From Protostelium mycophagum (lineage: Eukaryota > Evosea > Variosea > Protosteliida > Protosteliaceae): a DNA stretch of 64,000 nucleotides. This document shows positions 22,204 through 33,800 of the stretch, piece by piece (positions within the stretch are counted from its first letter, which is position 1; each line of letters begins with the position of its first letter). The position numbers and the translations under genes are program-made. The notes beneath the pieces are model-generated. The model was given only the letters and a program-made list of their open reading frames with translations, did not search any database and had not been told where the DNA came from. The DNA lies in contig KV920963.1 of the NCBI GenBank assembly GCA_002081555.1, positions 40,727 to 104,726 on the forward strand, read 5' to 3'.

Positions 22204-24442
22204 ATGACTGGAGGTGTCAATACGAACGATTACTATATAGAGATGAGTGTCGGTTTACCACAACAGAAATTTGTGATGCAGGTATTGATGTTGATCATCA
22301 TATTCTCCTCACATCGCGATAGGTGGACACCGGCACATTTTTTACCATCATTGTCAGTAAATTTTGTAGAGTCCAAAACGCTGACAAGGAAAACGACAGG
22401 CAATGTGGTCACACCCCAGAAAATGGAGGGTATGATCAGAACATCTCTCTTTCCCTCGATCATCTGAATGAAGATAAATATGGTTCACAATGCGATCCTT
22501 TGAGTCAATGCAGCGGCGGTTGTTGCATTAAACTATCGGTGAGTCCATTGTACAGGCATCTTTCGTTCATTCTGTTCAAGAGAGCGAATATTCGGATTAA
22601 AATGAAAAATATACTGAAGCAGATATTTACATCTTTACTCCTGTTGTGGCAAAGCAACATCATGAGATCCATGTTTTGTAAGAGATCACTTGCATCAATA
22701 AAGTGATATAATTCCAGTATGGCAACGGAGTGAATAACACAGGCATTGCACTTAAAGATAAAATGAGATTATGCGGTATCGAGGTTTGCGAATATTGATT
22801 TTGTTTTTGAAATTTAATATTCCACAGTTTAACGGGCATTTTGTTCTAATGGAGAAGGAAGATCTTCCCAAGAAAGATGATAACGTAGAGTGGGAGACGT
22901 CACAAAACTGTCAGATGTCGTCTGACATTTCCCAGGGAACTTACCAATTCCCGAGTTGATGGAGTCTTAGCCCTCGGACCAGCACCAAAGAACTTTATGC
23001 CAGACGTATTCACCTCTTTGCAGAAAGACAATCCAAGCCTGAGGAGCACCTTCTCCATGTGCTTTGGAGAACAAGATGGTACACTGATCTTGGGACAAAA
23101 CAATGGGGAAAGTGGATCATATTTCAGCGACATGAAGTACAGTCCGATGGTGAATGATCCACAAAGGTGAATGATGATGTGATGATGTATCTCTTACATT
23201 TGAATTTACAATTAATGAAAATAAATAATAATAAAAAACTGATTAATTATAGTGATGGTTACTACGCCGTCTCCGTTGAGGGAATTTCTATTGGAAATAG
23301 CTCCTCCAGATGTAGCACATTGAAATGCGACTGGACCGCACGGGTGGATTCCGGGACGGATGACATAAAGTTTCCCAGGGAACTGTACAAGAAATTGATC
23401 GATGACGTCGCATTTTTTTGCAACACCACAAGCCCCCACAGGTTGTTGTGTGGCGAGCATACATTATTTGATCTAGGTCCTCAGGAGTGTATGTATGTCA
23501 AACAAGGTGAAATTTCGAGGAGATTTCAACGGAAATCTTGAATCTTTTTATCATTTCAAAATGATGTATATTGGCGGGAATTTCTGAGAAATTTCAGGGG
23601 AATTAGACAGTCTACCACCGCTGACAGTTCGATTCAGAGGCATGGAGGGAGAGACATTCACCAGATCCATACCGGGAAGCACATACGTCAGGTTCATTTC
23701 ACATATCTGTACTTCTCCAACAGATTGACAGATGGTTCCCGATAAGCTCCGTGACTTACAGCTTCTGCGCGATGATCACGATCCGAACATCCGAGCGTGA
23801 GCATATCACATTAGGTGCGTGTAATTTTGCCGTTTTTTGTTGAAAAGAAAACTTTTCGCGCTGCAAAGGCCCGGAAGGCGTCCGAGTAAATTTTTTACGT
23901 GTAAGACTTGTGCGTTCGATCGAAGGATTGTGCCTTTTTTCCAAGTTTTCGGGCCTGTGGTCGATTTTGGTCACATTAAGTGTAAATCCTTACCGTAAGA
24001 GATTTACGGTAGGCTACCGTGCCTTCGATCAACCCTAAAACCCGAAGGCACAAAAATTCGATCGAAAAATTTATTGCGGACGCCTTCCCGACACAAGGAA
24101 AAAACCTTCTGTGATTTTGGAAACGTTGTTCAATTGCAAAGAAGAATGTTATTGGAAATTGTGTCCGTGTATATCGTGATGATATCTCAGGGGATAATTG
24201 GATGCACGGAGTATTCACACAGTTCGATTTGAATGCTCCAGGTAGAATCGGATTCGGAATTCCTGGACCAGATTGTGGGAAAGGTCAGTGAATTTTGGCG
24301 GGAAGACATGATCTACAACGATGTAGATATATCACGCAATCACGCCGTGGCGATCTTACTGACTCTGATTGGGGTGTGCCTTCTCGTCGCTGTTAGTTTT
24401 GCACTGCATAAATACAGAAGTAGACGATTAAATTCCATGTAA
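22204..24442 (+). CDS. Pepsin-family aspartic protease with C-terminal membrane anchor
   Basis: Exons join around two catalytic Asp motifs: V-D-T-G-T-F (about 22322-22340) and V-D-S-G-T-D (about 23345-23362). Before the first is N-D-Y-Y-I-E-M-S-V-G-L-P-Q-Q-K-F, the classic pepsin N-terminal strand. A Cys-rich loop follows (about 22400-22530), then a possible flap Y-G-N-G (about 22720) and D-G-V-L-A-L-G-P (about 22960). Near the end is L-G-D-N-W-M-H-G-V-F-T-Q-F-D (joined across intron 23815-24190) and R-I-G-F-G-I-P. A single hydrophobic helix (about 24340-24410) with a basic tail ends the protein, so it is probably type I membrane-bound, as in BACE and yapsins. No signal peptide can be joined cleanly: hydrophobic codons near 22130-22160 are in frame but closed by TGA, so the 5' end at 22204 is provisional. 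Confidence 0.8.
23873..24088. repeat. Long imperfect inverted repeat (MITE-like) inside a protease intron
   Basis: Intron 23815-24190 is 376 nt, against 35-60 nt for most. Its middle is an imperfect palindrome of about 216 bp. The left arm (23873-23896, GGAAGGCGTCCGAGTAAATT...) pairs with the right arm (24065-24088, ...AATTTATTGCGGACGCCTTCC). Inner arms share TTCGATCGAA followed five bases later by TTGTGCCTT. The structure suggests a non-autonomous DNA element or a fold-back. I did not see a clear target-site duplication. Confidence 0.65.
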
Positions 24443-24623
24443 GTGGAACTTGTAGATTGTGAAAAACATTTATTTTTATTTCCATTGAATAATATTTATT
24501 TCAAGTCTTCGAAATATAATTAAAATAATCGTCGATATTGGCTGACTTTATAAAGTGGAAGAAATAGACACAGGCCAAGGTCCAGTCTTGTCTTTGCATC
24601 TTCTGATGATTCAGATGACGACC

Positions 24624-25175
24624 TCATCCGTCAAGGAACAGAGGCTTTGCAGCTTGAATAAAATCAGAGAAAAAAAGTTGGAAAAAGTCATCATCTTGTT
24701 GTGTATTGGTTGCTCACCTTCACCTCTGATTCTCCTTGCAAGGAGGAGGTCTCGCGGTTGAATCGTGACCCTCTTCGCATGTGTCGCACACAAAATGGCA
24801 TCTTCAAATAGTCCCAGTATGTATGCCTCTGCTGCAGTTTGTACAGCGCTCATAGCATCCCTTCAAGTTTTCAATTTAACATATGAAATTCGTTGGATTT
24901 CGAAGCACTCACTTTCGCCATCTGAGCTCTAAATGAAGATTCGATGTTAGCTCTCTGGCTAGTCTTGAGAAAGGACCCAAAGGGAAGGCCATTTTATCAC
25001 CATTATCTATTTTCCTTTCGACTTTTTTAATGGGAGAAGATGTCGGTCTTCTATTTTTCAAAACAATCTTAGAAGTCATCGGTCTTTTAGAAGAAACACG
25101 CTTTACACCAAAATTTGGGATAGCGTCATTCTTCGATCCTTTTCTCGCGAATTGTTTGATTCTCGATGGGTCCAT
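24624..25175 (-). CDS. Divergent histone H3 variant, probable centromeric H3 (CenH3/CENP-A)
   Basis: ATG 25175 starts [14 protein letters not shown], a Lys/Arg/Ser-rich N-terminal tail of about 60 residues with no likeness to the [10 protein letters not shown] tail. The histone fold follows: [13 protein letters not shown] (alpha-N/alpha-1), loop 1, [19 protein letters not shown], then [16 protein letters not shown] and L-A-R-R-I-R-G-E. Two changes typical of CENP-A are present: Trp where canonical H3 has Phe before helix 2, and Ala after F-E-D where H3 has Thr or Ser. Loop 1 is not longer than in H3, which is less typical. Two introns: about 24861-24912 (donor GTGAGT) and about 24650-24714. 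The protein ends a few residues after the fold (TGA 24624-24626). The start lies 115 bp from the copine start. Confidence 0.75.
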
Positions 25176-25290
25176 TGCAATTTCCAAAGATGAAGGGTGA
25201 CTTTGATTCAGACACCTTTTTTTCTGAACACACCAATGTCCCAATACCGATTTTCAACTTGAGATTTCATCCAACCATTACACACCAACG

Positions 25291-27636
25291 ATGACCGACA
25301 CAATCCAACCGACACAGATCGAACTCAGTTTGGAGTGCAGGTGAGGTCTATAAAGGATCAAGGCCTCATAAAAACAGAAACCTTCCGAGGACTGATCTCT
25401 TAATTGCTGCTAATCCGCTGGTCGTTGTCTATATCAAGAAGAAGGATAGCAAAAAATGGATTGAATATAACAGAACCGAACTCATCAAGTGAACGAGTTC
25501 CTCAAACCAGAGCTGACTATGATTAGAAATAAGACAAATCCCAAGTTCGGAAAGCAGATACCGATCGAGTATCACTTTGAAGAACGGCAGCCTATAAAGT
25601 TCGTCATTTTGAACGTTGAGAGGGAAGATCTTGGGAATAATTTGAAAGCTTACGACCGCGTTGGCAAAGTGGTGGGTTTACTACTTTTCATGATGATCAG
25701 ACATTAAAAAAACGAGTAGAAGAGTGATCTAGCCAGTATTCTCAGCTGCAGCACTACCGGTTTCAACGTCATGATACAAAACAAAAGACATACAAACAGG
25801 AATAATGGAGAGTTCTATATTCGATTCGTGGAAATGAACAAAAGCTTGGAAGGTTGGCAGACCAAGTGAGCTTCATCTACATCACTCACCACTAACGCTG
25901 AAAGATGGTTGTGGGAAGGCATTGGGCTGGACAAGAAGGACTTCTTTGGGCTGTCTGATCCTTATCTAGTTTTTGAAAGAATGGAAAGCAACGGCACCTT
26001 CACCACCGTTCATAAGACGGAAGTGATCAAAAACACATTGAACCCCGGTACGTTAGCATGCAGCAAAACTGTACAGAACATTGTCTTAACTTCACACAGA
26101 ATGGAGACAGTTCGATTTACCAATCAGCCGCTTGGCACCATCAAGTCCCGATCAAACCATCAGAATAACATGCTACGATTGGGACGCACATGGCTCTCAC
26201 GATCTGGTACGATGATGTCAGATGAGGGTCCTCTAAAGCGCTGTAGATCGGACATGTTTATTTCAATATAAATCAGCTCAGGTCCGGCGCAAGAGAGTTT
26301 ATTCTCATCAACGAAAAGAAACAAGCCAAGAAGGGTAAAGATTTCAGAAACTCGTCATGCCTGATGAACGTACAGAGCACTACATCCACTCTGGCAGACT
26401 ACATCTCAAATATTACGAAGAATGCAAAAAGCCAACGTGAGTCACATCCCGCGCGATTCGGAATTCAAATTTTGAAATTCAATCAGATTCTTGGATTATG
26501 TTTGTAACGGCTCGGTCATGTCCCTTGCCGTCGCGATAGATTACACCAGCTCAAATGGGGAGCCAGAAAACCCCACTTCCCTTCATTATTTTGATCCTGA
26601 AGGAAAGTTGAACGAGTACGCGACCGCCATAGAGGCTGTCGGAAATATACGTGAGTTTTTAAGCGGTTCATTGCAACAAAATATTTTCGTCTTTTTTGAG
26701 TATTTACAGTGGCATCATATGACAGAAGCGGGATGATTGCCACTTTTGGATTCGGAGCGTCTTTTGAAGGAACTGGAGTGAATCACTGTTTTGAAGTCAA
26801 CAGGTAAGTCGTGGGGGTTCAGTTATATCTACAATCGAAGAATGTGATGTTCTATTTTTATCACGAATTATCATAATGATATCTCTGCAGGAGTTCGGAT
26901 CCCCGTGTTCCTGGAATACCCGGTGTATTGACAGCATACAGGTCATTTTATTCACCAAGATATTTCAACCTATTTCTGATTATGCGTTGTGATTCCCCTC
27001 AGCGATGCATCTGCAGCTGTGTTCTATATTGATCAATACTCTGCATACTGATGAACTGCAGAAACTCCTTCTCTTTTGCTAATCTATCAGGACCTACCTA
27101 TTTCAATAAGATTTTGAAAAGGATAAACGACCTTTCATCCGCCAGAAGAGATAGCTATACTATCCTCTTACTTGTGAGTCGACTTGTCCATTTTAATCTT
27201 GGATAAGTTTCTCCCAGTTGACTGATGGTGTTATTAATGGTAAGATTTTATCGTGCTATTCACAACGAAGAAATCACGACCCAAGAAATTCCACAAAAAT
27301 AACATATAAACAGACGAAGCTGAGACGGTAAAAGAATTGGTGAGGTCTGCATTGCTGCCCGTCTCCATCATAATTGTTGGTGTGGGTAAAGCGGACTTTA
27401 CCGAGATGAGAGTGCTGGATGATCACAAGGGATTAGGACTGGTGCGGGATTGTGTACAGGTAGAGTGTTGTAGATCGATGACGTGTGATGACGTGGGCAG
27501 TTTGTACCGTTCAGGGATTTTAAGGATGGACCGGAATTCACGGCGAAAATCTTAAGCGAGATACCGAAACAGGTATTTATTTATTTTTTGTTGTTCATGT
27601 GAAGAAACTGAGATTGGCAGTTCACAGATTATATGA
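25291..27636 (+). CDS. Copine (two C2 domains plus copine/vWA domain)
   Basis: ATG 25291 begins [17 protein letters not shown]2A shows [16 protein letters not shown] and N-P-K-F (about 25400-25560). C2B shows [24 protein letters not shown] (about 25945-26045) and an I-T-C-Y-D-W-D strand (about 26170). Asp residues at the Ca-binding loops of C2B are kept. The vWA/copine domain includes F-L-D-Y-V (about 26485), [12 protein letters not shown] (D-x-S/T-x-S-type site modified to D-Y-T-S-S), A-T-F-G-F-G-A, and L-L-L-L-T-D-G-V-I-N-D (about 27165-27240). The end is E-I-P-K-Q-I-I-stop after an intron (about 27571-27627). Copines bind membranes with Ca2+ and act in signalling and cell movement in amoebae. 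The 3' splice choice is the least certain part. Confidence 0.85.
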
Positions 27637-27843
27637 CGAAGACCGGTATATCTCCAGGGAATTTTTGATCAATAAGGTTGGAACGGACAAACATTTCGCT
27701 CTTAATAAAAAATTTAGAGGTGATGATGGAACAACACAATCGCATCCTCCTTGTAAAATACAATCCACAGTTCTAACGTGGACACCAGTCTCACACCAGC
27801 ATGGTGATCGAATTTCTGGCAAATAGACTCTGATTTAATTTAT

Positions 27844-30800
27844 TTATATCCAAGGTTGCCACAGTGGGGAGTGATTCAGAATATTTTCTGTGGTCATCGC
27901 TCTGTCCATCATCTCTTCTATCTTATCGGAGTGAACCGGATTCTCCTGTTGTCATAAACATATTTATCTCTCGTTATTGATACACAGATGAAGACGAAGA
28001 GTTTACCTTTTGGAAAGAGGGGGCCAAGCTATCGAGTCTGGAGAGGACGTTCTGTGCGTTGTAGTTGGTCACTTCCCGGACTTTCTTCTTCCATTCTATT
28101 TCCGCTTTCTTCTCTGCGGGTTGTTCTGGCTCTTGCAAAAAGCACGTACCGAGGTCATCTCTCAACATGAGCGACACATGATGCTTCAGATGTTCTTTGT
28201 TGATGGACAGACATCGTGTGACAGCAGTCATGGTGGAGGGCATGAGTCCCTTGGTCAGGAGAGGTCCGATCAGTGTGGACATGTTCCTGGTCAGGCGGAA
28301 CGGTGTACTCTCATCTACAACTGTGTGCCCTTGCTCGTTGTAGATGGGGTAAAAGTTCTGTTGGACTACTGTTCCAGTAGATTGGAACAATAATAAATCA
28401 TTCGGTGTTGCGCTCTGTCCATTTTCAACCAGAATTTAAAATTTAAATCATCACCTTCACGCCTAAGACATGAGCGACTGTACTCAAAGTAGCGAGCTGC
28501 AATGCGAATTGTTTTTTGAAGGCGAAGAGGTGTGATGAGCTTGATACAAAGGAGGAGACATAGTTGAGTAGCATGTTGTCCGGGATGGGCTTGATGATCT
28601 CGTTGTAAGCGTTCTCTTTGTTTTCTGGTGCGCTCTGCCTGAAATAATCCATCGGACCGTAAACATCATGTTGTCCAACTGCTTCACAAATGCGCCTGAA
28701 TTTTTCAATTGATTTTCGCATAAAGTGGACAACATTTCAATCACAGAAAAGTTCGAAGACATACCTGTAGGTTGTGTCAATGTTGAAATACTCTACCGAG
28801 GGGATCTGCACCAGTTTGGTGTCCACAGCGATTGGGACTGTGTTGGGCACGTGGAGGTAGATGTGTCGCTTCCTTGTTTGGACCTCTCTGACCAGCCACT
28901 TGCTGACTAATCTAATCAACTTCTGGACTCTCTCTGCACTCTGCTGCTTGAATCTCGTGTCGTCCAAGAAATCGCGTTCGACTGAAAAATGCGTGATCTT
29001 TCCGTTCGCGCCGCGCATGTTTAAGATTCTGCGACCGTCGACAATGTCGACATTGGAGAGAAGGCGGTCCAGTCTCACGGGTAAGTCCGTCGGCTCAATA
29101 TCCTGTTGGTGGAATTAGTACGTAGATGGGATCGTTCTACAACGAACCTGGCTGTATTGACCGGGGATGTCAAGTGAGGCATTCTGTACAGATGCTAAAT
29201 ATGGAGACAGGTCTTTCAGTGACTGTCGAGACTGTTTTGTTGTCGACAAAAACGAGTCGATCCACTTCTTCAACTTGGGAATGAGGGATGATATGATGAC
29301 GTCATCACCGAAATCAGTAGCAAAGTCCGCTCCAAACTCTTCCTTCGCGGATTCGAACTGTCATTTTTTAGGACCATATTCGCATCTGCGACACAGTTCG
29401 CAGATAAAAGACGCGAGGGATATGATATCTCACTTGGTTGTGGTATGATGGTACCACTGTGAATTCCGCCAATTTTTTCAACTTGAAAATGATGTCGTCA
29501 TCGACGACCTGTGCTTCCGAAGGCAAGTTGTAGATCTGCACAATCAGCATTTCATTTCAAGAAAATAAAATATATTCACCGCTCTTAGTACGTTCTCGGT
29601 TGCAAACAGTAATATCTCCTTCGGTGAAGGGGCTAATTCCACACATATATCCTTGGCAATTCTTTCCATATCGTGGACTACAGGTGCAAACTGTTTTCGC
29701 ATAGATTTCAGCAACTCGTCGAGTGAAAACACGATTTTTTTAGGTACACCTGCGGCGTCCTTTTCCTCTTGCTTTGGCTGAACGGGTGGTGACTTCACCA
29801 CTGCACTTCTACTGTCTTGAGTATTTATGACTTTACGAATTTTAATTGGAATGATCATTTTGGATCTACCTATGTGCATCTACAACGAGAAGAACGAATC
29901 AACGTACCTCAAATAGTAAAATACAGCTTGTGGGTGGTATTGAGCTGTTCGGGATAGTGTCCTTATAAACCCATTCTCGTTCTTGCGTGTTGATTTGAGT
30001 AATGTGGGGACATAAGATATCCATATCCAGATGGGTATTCCTTCGATGTTTCTCTCGAACGCCTTCATCAACCGGTCACTCTCATCATCTTGATCGACCA
30101 ACAACAACACTTCGGGAAGATATGCTCTACCAAATGTTAATGTTGATCATGAGGATCGATGATCATCATAAACATCATTTGTCTTTCAGATGATTCATCG
30201 AATGCATGTTGAAGAATCACCTCGCTTTCTCTGTTCCACCTCTTAAGGCCTGTAGATAACAACTTATCGCGTGCTCTGCCCACAATAGATCCTTTGTTTC
30301 GGAGAATTGTTGGTCACAGAACCTTCCCCATACTAACCAAGCCGCAGAGAGGTTTTCAAAGGTCTGAACGCTTGTGGAGAAGGAGGCATGTGCTTCTTCA
30401 CAAAGTCCCAAGTTCCATTGCAATTCACCTTTGAAGCGTAATACTTCGGCCTTCTGTTGTGGCGAAAAGAAATCCACGTGGGTCGATTGTAAAGTGTTGA
30501 GTCCCTCCTTCCATCTACAACGATTATTCAAAGAAAATTCGAGAGATTCAGACCTGCTGGGGTGGCTGATGTGGCATTTAGCCTGTTCGCGGAATTTTGT
30601 AAAAGCGTCAGACATGTCAATATTGACAAGTGTGTAGATCTTAGATTGGACTTGGAGACTGAGATCTATCAGATCTTGCTTTCTCGCTACGTGCGCGAAA
30701 GTATTGATCGTCCATGCCATCTCCGCATTGCCAGAGGCCGTGTTGTTGGCCTAAAAAATCAATAAATAATTCCTTTTTGACTATCTACAACGATGTTTTT

Positions 30801-33800
30801 GACTCACCCCTTCTACGGGCTGTGTGGAAGGGTTTCCAATTTGGTTCAAAACGTTGTTCTGTCTCCACATTAATAAATCACTCCAGAATGTGATGTCCTC
30901 CCATTCATTCGGCAATCTGACATATGTCAATATGACACATTTGACATCTTGAGGCTCCATTGTACATACCTGTCACGCCATAGAGATAATAAATTTTTGA
31001 CGTCTGATGTTGCTCCTGGTGTTCCCTTCACTTCCTTCAAAAGGAGCAGTGAATCCCTGTCATATTCAATAAATCTCATTATCTCATCTCGTTGTAGATC
31101 GACATAATCTGCGAATGAGAATATGAAATCTGCGATAGAGTCACCTCAGCTCTACAATCTTGTGGAACGATTGTAATAACGGGATATGTGCTGGCGACGG
31201 CAGCTCAGGCAGGCACTGGAAAGACTTCAAAGCGAGTTGTGTTCCCTGATTTAAGATACTCTCCACCACCTCATTCCCTTTGTTGTCGACAATTCCGAGA
31301 TAGCTCTGTGCGATCTTATGCGATACGGTCTCAGAGTTGTATTTTGACAGACATTCTTTGACACTCGACCAGTCCCCGATCTTCCAAGCGGTTTCCTTTG
31401 TTGGTGAATATTTGTGCGTCTACAACGAAAACTACAACGAGGAGTAAGATGATTACCAGCAATAATTCTGGGTGCGGGCCGGTCTTGGCGTATTCTGTGA
31501 GTAGATCCCACTGTCCCAAATGTTTGAGACACTTTACGTAATGATCCTCCCACATTGCCCCCTCCACTTGATCCATCATGGGGTCATTTTGGTGATTCGT
31601 CATCAATCGTGAAAACTCTTCGGAGGCCTTTTCCCAAAGTCCTATTTATAGTTGGTAATCTTACAAAGACATCTATTATTCACGGGATCATCCTTTTCCA
31701 AAGTCTAAAGGCGGCAGACCCGGAGTTTATTCATTGTCTCCAACAAGACATTCAAGCGCACACAACGCCAAATGGACAAAAATATCAAAGATAACCTTGC
31801 TGCTCCATGATCAAAGCTGGAGCACTCTCCTGTGACACGCTGTTCTTCACCATGTGATAATGGAGATCCTCCTCATTCAATAATCCGAAGATCTCCGCCA
31901 TAGATCTACCCGTATTAAGAGAAATATTCACATCTACAACGAGACAAAAAATCACCTGCAGAGCTCAGGGTTAAGGTCTTGTTGTATTCTTCCTTCCAAG
32001 AGAGAGAGCGCAGGGTGCCACGCGTTGAAGGACTTTGCGAGGTACTTCAGCAGCTCCGAAGGAAGCTGTGGCGGCGCTTTACATGACTGCATTGCCTCCA
32101 GGAATCCTTGGATAATGTTGGGATTACCACGCATCTGCTTGGAGTGGTACTCTTTGGAGAGAAATTGTCGGAGCTCCTTCTCCATCTCTTCGTGGGCTCC
32201 TTTTCTTTTGGTCTGTTTCATTCAATTGTGAAGCAAATCACCAAAACATCAAAGCATCACAAGTCCACACAAGCACAACACTAGATTCTGCAGTTGTAGA
32301 CGGACCAACATTTTTTGCAAAATAAAATCTTCACCTCCTCCCAGATCGCGTTGAACAGCTGTATCCACAGATTGATGCATAGATCTGAATCCGTGTGGAT
32401 CACTTCCCTCAAATGCCCCAGAACATCGCCCACAGTCGTCCCCTTGATCCGAGCGTAAAATGCCTCGTGGCGCTTCTTGATATAGTCAAGCTTCTCCTCC
32501 TTGGGGGTGTCTGCTGCTGGCTGTGTCAACTCTTCGGTTGTAGATTGGGATGGGGTGGGTGCTGTTGAAAAGGGGGTAGGTCTATAAATGCCTTCCGGCT
32601 TCGCCGTGATGAGGAGCAACTCTGTCACCTATGACGTGTAAGATTTTTCGAAGATTTTTCGATTGTATTGTAGTGGAAGATCCCAAAAACGGTGTATACC
32701 TGCTTTATCCAGAAAGAGGGACCCATGTTCTCCCAATTGGATGACATCACCTTCTGCAATCTGCCGGGAAGATCTCTCGGTGTTGTAGAATCGTATATCT
32801 CCACAAACTTGTATCTACAACGCGTCAATTTTCCAGAAATAATCATCCGATTTCACCTGAGGTGTGTTTCTTTTGACCTGAAACCGGTCATAAAACCGGC
32901 GTCGAGCTGTTGTAGTTCAGCCCTCGGGATGCTGCTGTCCGAGTACATGTGCGCGATCAACTCTAAATAGCAGTGGTGAAGTGCTGGAACCGCCGTCTCA
33001 AACCTTGCCATCTTGGATAACAGTTGCACCTTCTCGAGTCATTTCATTTTTTTAAAACCTCTTTACCTTCTCTTTAACGTTGAAGACAGATGACAACCCT
33101 TCAATCTGTACGGGCGCAGTAGCGCTTTCCACTTGCATTTGATCCTCTGGTTGCATTACAACAGAGCTGTTGAGCAGCATGGTAGAGCTAGACAGAGTTC
33201 CTGGCACCGTGGGGGCACCTCCCGCCACACTATTCGTTGTAGATGGGGGTTGCACGACCTGTACATTGTATTTTGCCCCCGTGACCCACCCCCCGATCAC
33301 GCTGATGATCTCCGATAAGAGATCTATATCTGTAGACTTCTCCAACAATGCGGCTAGATAAGATGCGAGAGCCCTTCTGTACTCCGGGGACATGCTGTGT
33401 GCGCATTTCGCGGCGGCTTGGATGCATATGACGAGGCTGGATGCCGTGTCCTTGACGATCTTACTCTTGTTGGTTTGCGCGGGAGCCGGTCTCGTTCCTG
33501 GAACATCCTCAGAATTTCTGGGAAATTTCCCGCTCACCTGGGGTGGTCATGGGGTGGTTCGGGGGATTATTCCCGGAATTTTCTGGGATGGGAGTCTCTC
33601 CAGGCTCCTTGGGAGGGGATATGTGGTCCTTGATCAGCTTTCCCATGGCTGACATGAGGGGATTCAGAAATTTGTCCGTCTTTTCCATTCCGAGCTCCAA
33701 TACAGAGTTTAAGATGGTGACTGTACAGTGGATATTGGGTTGATCGGGGTTACCAAGGTTACCCTCCACTCCCAAAGCGATGTGGCTGTACAATGATGCC

